Positions 34,319 through 37,553 of a stretch of 37,553 nucleotides of DNA are shown here, in pieces. Below the pieces are notes generated by a model, which had not been told where the DNA came from, did not search any database, and saw only the letters and a list, made by a program, of their open reading frames with translations. A program made the position numbers and the translations under genes. Source of the stretch: Candidatus Cloacimonadota bacterium (GTDB taxonomy: Bacteria; Cloacimonadota; Cloacimonadia; Cloacimonadales; Cloacimonadaceae); assembly GCA_020532215.1 (NCBI GenBank), contig JAJBBF010000065.1, positions 1-37,553 of the forward strand. Reading direction: 5' to 3'. Every line of letters starts with the position of its first letter. Positions within the stretch are counted from its first letter, which is position 1.

Positions 34319-35190
34319 TCACTGCACCCGGCGGTATGTGGGATAGGCCAGATCGATATGCTCCTCGGCCCCGAAGCGGGTGAGGATCTTTTCCCAGATC
34401 TTCTCCGTGCCGCCCCTTCTTTTTCGGATCTCCGTAAGATGCCTTATCGTAAGCAATACCCCGCTGTCCTCCACGGAGGTATAGACAATGGGGGTTATGC
34501 TTTTGTAAAAGTCAGGAATTTTTTGGCGGAGGCGATGATCTCCTGCTCCGCTTCCTTGATCATGGGGCCGGAATACTCATCGATGATCTCCTGCAGTATG
34601 GCTTTGGCTTTTTGCCAATCGCTTTCGAAGGTGATCAGAACAGGGATCTCGTTCCAGATATATTTGAAGCCCATGTCGAAATTGCACAGGGCCTGCTCGA
34701 AAACCTTGAGGTTGGGGATGTGGATGATCCTGCCCGTGCTCTGGTCCGCCTGCACCCAGTTGCCTATCTCCAGGATGGAAAACTGGAACACCCGGATATC
34801 GATCACGTCTCCGGCGTGCTCACCAACCTGGATGCGGTTTCCCACCACGAACGGCTTTCTCCACAGGATAAAGATCCAGGCCACAAAATTAACCAGAGGG
34901 TCCCTCAGGGCGATGGCGATGCCGGCGCTCAGCAAGCCCAGGAAAGTCGCGGCGGATTCGAAAGCCTGAAACCAGATCCTACCCACCACCAGGATCCCCA
35001 GGGTCACCAACACATAACCGATCGTTTATTTGAGGTTGTAGCGCGTTTTGGGGTCTTCCACCCGCCGGTGCGTGATGCTCACCAGCAGCCAGTTGATCAG
35101 CCAGAACAGAACGATCACCGCCAGCGAGCTCAAGATCTTGCGGATCATGGGATCCTGGATGAAGGGGATAAGGTTGTACAGTTTTTCCAT
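34319..35190 (-). pseudogene. mscS: MscS-family mechanosensitive channel, disrupted by in-frame TAA and a frameshift
   Basis: Start MEKLYNLIPFIQDP... at 35190; TAA at 35026-35028 in frame; MscS core LGLLSAGIAIALRDPLVNFVAWIFIL; frame lost at T6 (34519-34524), then IPDFYKSITPIVYTSVEDSGVLLTIRHLTEIRKRRGG...YPTYRRVQ* to 34319. Confidence 0.8.
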
Positions 35191-35421
35191 ATCTCTTCCT
35201 GAAATGTTTTTGACTCTTAGCTTCCCACTTCTCACAGATATTATCCTTGTCAAGATTTCTCTCGCGGCCATCCTGTCCGCAGGCTTCAATTGCAGGCCGC
35301 AAGAGCCTTTGGTCCCACCCGGCGGCTTTATTTGCTTGACAGCAGCCCGCCGCGCCAATTTCTGGGTTAGTTTTACCCCCAGGCCAATGAAAATCCCGCT
35401 GGGGGGATAAAGGTGAAACCG

Positions 35422-37553
35422 ATGGAGATCAGCAAAACCTACGAAGCAGCACAGATCGAAGCCAAATGGTACCGGTTCTGGGAAGGAAAAGGCTATTTCA
35501 AGCCGGGCGGAGACGCGTCCAAACAGCCTTTCACCATCCTGATCCCGCCGCCCAACGTGACCGGAATCCTGCATATGGGCCACGTTCTCAACAACACCCT
35601 GCAGGACGTGGTGGTCCGCTATCACAGGATGTTGGGCGAACCCACGCTCTGGCTGCCAGGAGTCGATCACGCCGGCATCGCCACCCAAAACATGGTGGAA
35701 AAAGAACTGGCCAAGGAGGGGAGATCCCGCCACGACCTTGGCCGCGAGAAGCTGCTGGAACTCATCTGGGCCTGGAAACAGGACAAGGGCGACCGCATCA
35801 TCGACCAGCTCAAGCTGCTGGGCTCTTCCTGCGACTGGGACCGGCTGCGCTTCACCATGGACGAAATGCTCTCCCGCGCTGTGAAAGAGGTCTTTGTAAG
35901 CCTTTACGAAGACGGCCTGATCTACAAGGGAAAATACATCATCAACTGGTGCCCGCGCTGCGTTACGGCCCTGGCCAACGACGAGGTGGAACATTCCGAC
36001 GAAACCGGAAATCTTTGGTACATCCGTTATCCATACGCGGATGGCAGCGGCTACCTGGTGGTGGCAACCACCCGGCCGGAAACCATGCTGGGCGATACCG
36101 CCGTGGCCGTTAACCCCAAGGATGAACGCTTTCAAAGCCTGATCGGTAAAGAGATCCGGCTGCCGCTCACCGGCAGAACCATCCCCGTGGTACCGGATGA
36201 ATATGTGGACCTCGAATTCGGCACCGGCTGCGTGAAAGTGACCCCAGCCCACGATCCCAACGACTTCGAGATCGGCCGCCGCCACAACCTGCCCCAACTG
36301 CTGGTGATGGACGAGCACGGCATCATGAACGCCGCCGCCGGAGCCGATTTTGAGGGCCTGGACCGCTACGCCTGCCGCGCCAAAGTGGTGACCATGCTTT
36401 CGGAACAAGGCCTGGTGGAAAAGATCGAAAAACACGAGCACGCCGTGGGACACTGCTACCGCTGCGACACCGTGATCGAGCCCTACCTTTCCGACCAGTG
36501 GTTCGTGAAGATGAAGCCCCTGGCCACGCGCGCCATCGAGGTTGTGGAATCCGGCCTTGTGCGCTTCCAGCCGGAACGCTGGACCAAGGTTTACATGCAC
36601 TGGATGAACAACATCCGCGACTGGTGCATCAGCCGCCAGATCTGGTGGGGACACCGCATCCCGGCTTATTATTGCCTCGCCTGCGGCAAAATGACCGTCG
36701 CCAAGGAAAGCCCTGCCAGCTGTCCGGATTGCGGCCACACCAGCTTCCGCCAGGATGAGGATGTGCTGGACACCTGGTTTTCCAGCTGGCTTTGGCCCTT
36801 CTCAACCTTGGGCTGGCCGGACGAAACCGAAGACCTGAAGCGCTTCCTGCCCACGCAGGTGCTGATCACCGCTCCGGAGATCATCTACCTCTGGGTGGCC
36901 CGCATGATCATGAGCACCCTGCATTTCAAGGGCCTTATCCCCTTCGATACCGTTCTCCTGCACGGCACCGTGCGCGACGAGATCGGCCGCAAGATGAGCA
37001 AATCTTTGGGCAATTCGCCCGATCCCATCGATATCATCGCCAAGGTCGGCGCCGACGCCCTCCGCTTTTCCATGGTTTTCGGCACTCCCAAAGGCGCGGA
37101 TGTGATCTATACCGATGCCATTCTGGAAACCGGGCGCAACTTTGCCAACAAGATCTGGAACGCCTATCGCTTCATTATGCTGAACGTGGCCGAGGGCGAC
37201 AAACTGCCTTCCAGAGAGGATCTGCGCCTCGAACTGGCCGACCGCTGGATCTATTCCCGGCTCAACGAAACCGCCCGCGACGCCGCCGCGCACTATCAGA
37301 ACCTGCGGCTAAACGACGCCGGGCAGTGCGTCTTCCAGTTCATCTGGGACGAGTTTTGCTCCTGGTACATCGAGCTGGCCAAGGACCGCCTCAATTCCGA
37401 CGACCCCGCCGCGCGCGGAACCGCGCTCTACATTTTGCTGGACGTGATGCAGGCCGCCATGCGCCTTCTGCATCCCATCATGCCCTTCATCACGGAAGAG
37501 ATCTGGCAAAGCGTGAAAAGCGTCTTTCCCCAGCCGGAATCAGCGCTGATCGT
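35422..37553 (+). CDS. valS: Valyl-tRNA synthetase (3' truncated by window end)
   Basis: PPPNVTGILHMGHVLNNTLQD, TTRPETMLGDTAVAV, GTGCVKVTPAHDPNDFEIG, RKMSKSLGNSPDPIDII; open to the window edge (not in ORF track because it has no stop). Confidence 0.96.
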   Translation, partial: MEISKTYEAAQIEAKWYRFWEGKGYFKPGGDASKQPFTILIPPPNVTGILHMGHVLNNTLQDVVVRYHRMLGEPTLWLPGVDHAGIATQNMVEKELAKEGRSRHDLGREKLLELIWAWKQDKGDRIIDQLKLLGSSCDWDRLRFTMDEMLSRAVKEVFVSLYEDGLIYKGKYIINWCPRCVTALANDEVEHSDETGNLWYIRYPYADGSGYLVVATTRPETMLGDTAVAVNPKDERFQSLIGKEIRLPLTGRTIPVVPDEYVDLEFGTGCVKVTPAHDPNDFEIGRRHNLPQLLVMDEHGIMNAAAGADFEGLDRYACRAKVVTMLSEQGLVEKIEKHEHAVGHCYRCDTVIEPYLSDQWFVKMKPLATRAIEVVESGLVRFQPERWTKVYMHWMNNIRDWCISRQIWWGHRIPAYYCLACGKMTVAKESPASCPDCGHTSFRQDEDVLDTWFSSWLWPFSTLGWPDETEDLKRFLPTQVLITAPEIIYLWVARMIMSTLHFKGLIPFDTVLLHGTVRDEIGRKMSKSLGNSPDPIDIIAKVGADALRFSMVFGTPKGADVIYTDAILETGRNFANKIWNAYRFIMLNVAEGDKLPSREDLRLELADRWIYSRLNETARDAAAHYQNLRLNDAGQCVFQFIWDEFCSWYIELAKDRLNSDDPAARGTALYILLDVMQAAMRLLHPIMPFITEEIWQSVKSVFPQPESALI

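Noticed and set aside
35203-35421. T-box or other aminoacyl-tRNA-synthetase leader upstream of valS
   Set aside because: No T-box core sequence or terminator/antiterminator pair could be recognised in the spacer.
35026-36738. 570-aa minus-strand ORF opposite valS
   Set aside because: Most is an antisense shadow of ValS. Only the last ~54 codons (MEKLYNL...RYNLK) are real, being the N-terminus of the disrupted mscS.

Overview
The 37.5 kb window looks like chromosomal backbone of a Gram-negative, fermentative-type bacterium. Gene content and the C-terminal sorting domain suggest Candidatus Cloacimonadota or a relative; this placement is inference. Recognisable blocks: lepA and a BamA/TamA-like barrel; two tandem small acidic lipoproteins behind a structured leader; a C92-like permuted papain protein with a DUF4878-like lipoprotein; an MFS transporter; the cluster rpmF-plsX-fabH-fabD-fabG-acpP-fabF-rnc-radical SAM; a FetAB-type ABC transporter; an envelope cluster (lipoprotein, barrel, VWA-like protein); an NTF2-like/SDR/FAD-oxidoreductase operon; a large lipoprotein with a caspase-like (clan CD) His/Cys signature; phnE-deoA; an M14 amidase; a protein with a T9SS-like sorting domain; a broken mscS; and a partial valS. 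No rRNA, tRNA, CRISPR or transposase gene was recognised. The most notable structures are: (1) a perfect 40-bp-arm palindrome with an 11-bp internal period downstream of rnc; (2) a ~270-bp nested inverted element with four GTCCC-N3-GGGAC units near 33.6-33.9 kb; (3) an mscS gene broken by both an in-frame TAA and a homopolymer frameshift; (4) the putative clan CD lipoprotein and its 152-aa neighbour; (5) a leader with mutually exclusive hairpins; (6) a promoter-terminator pair that could define a ~70-nt RNA. Nothing here is a clear-cut new system. These are candidates that need database and experimental checks.
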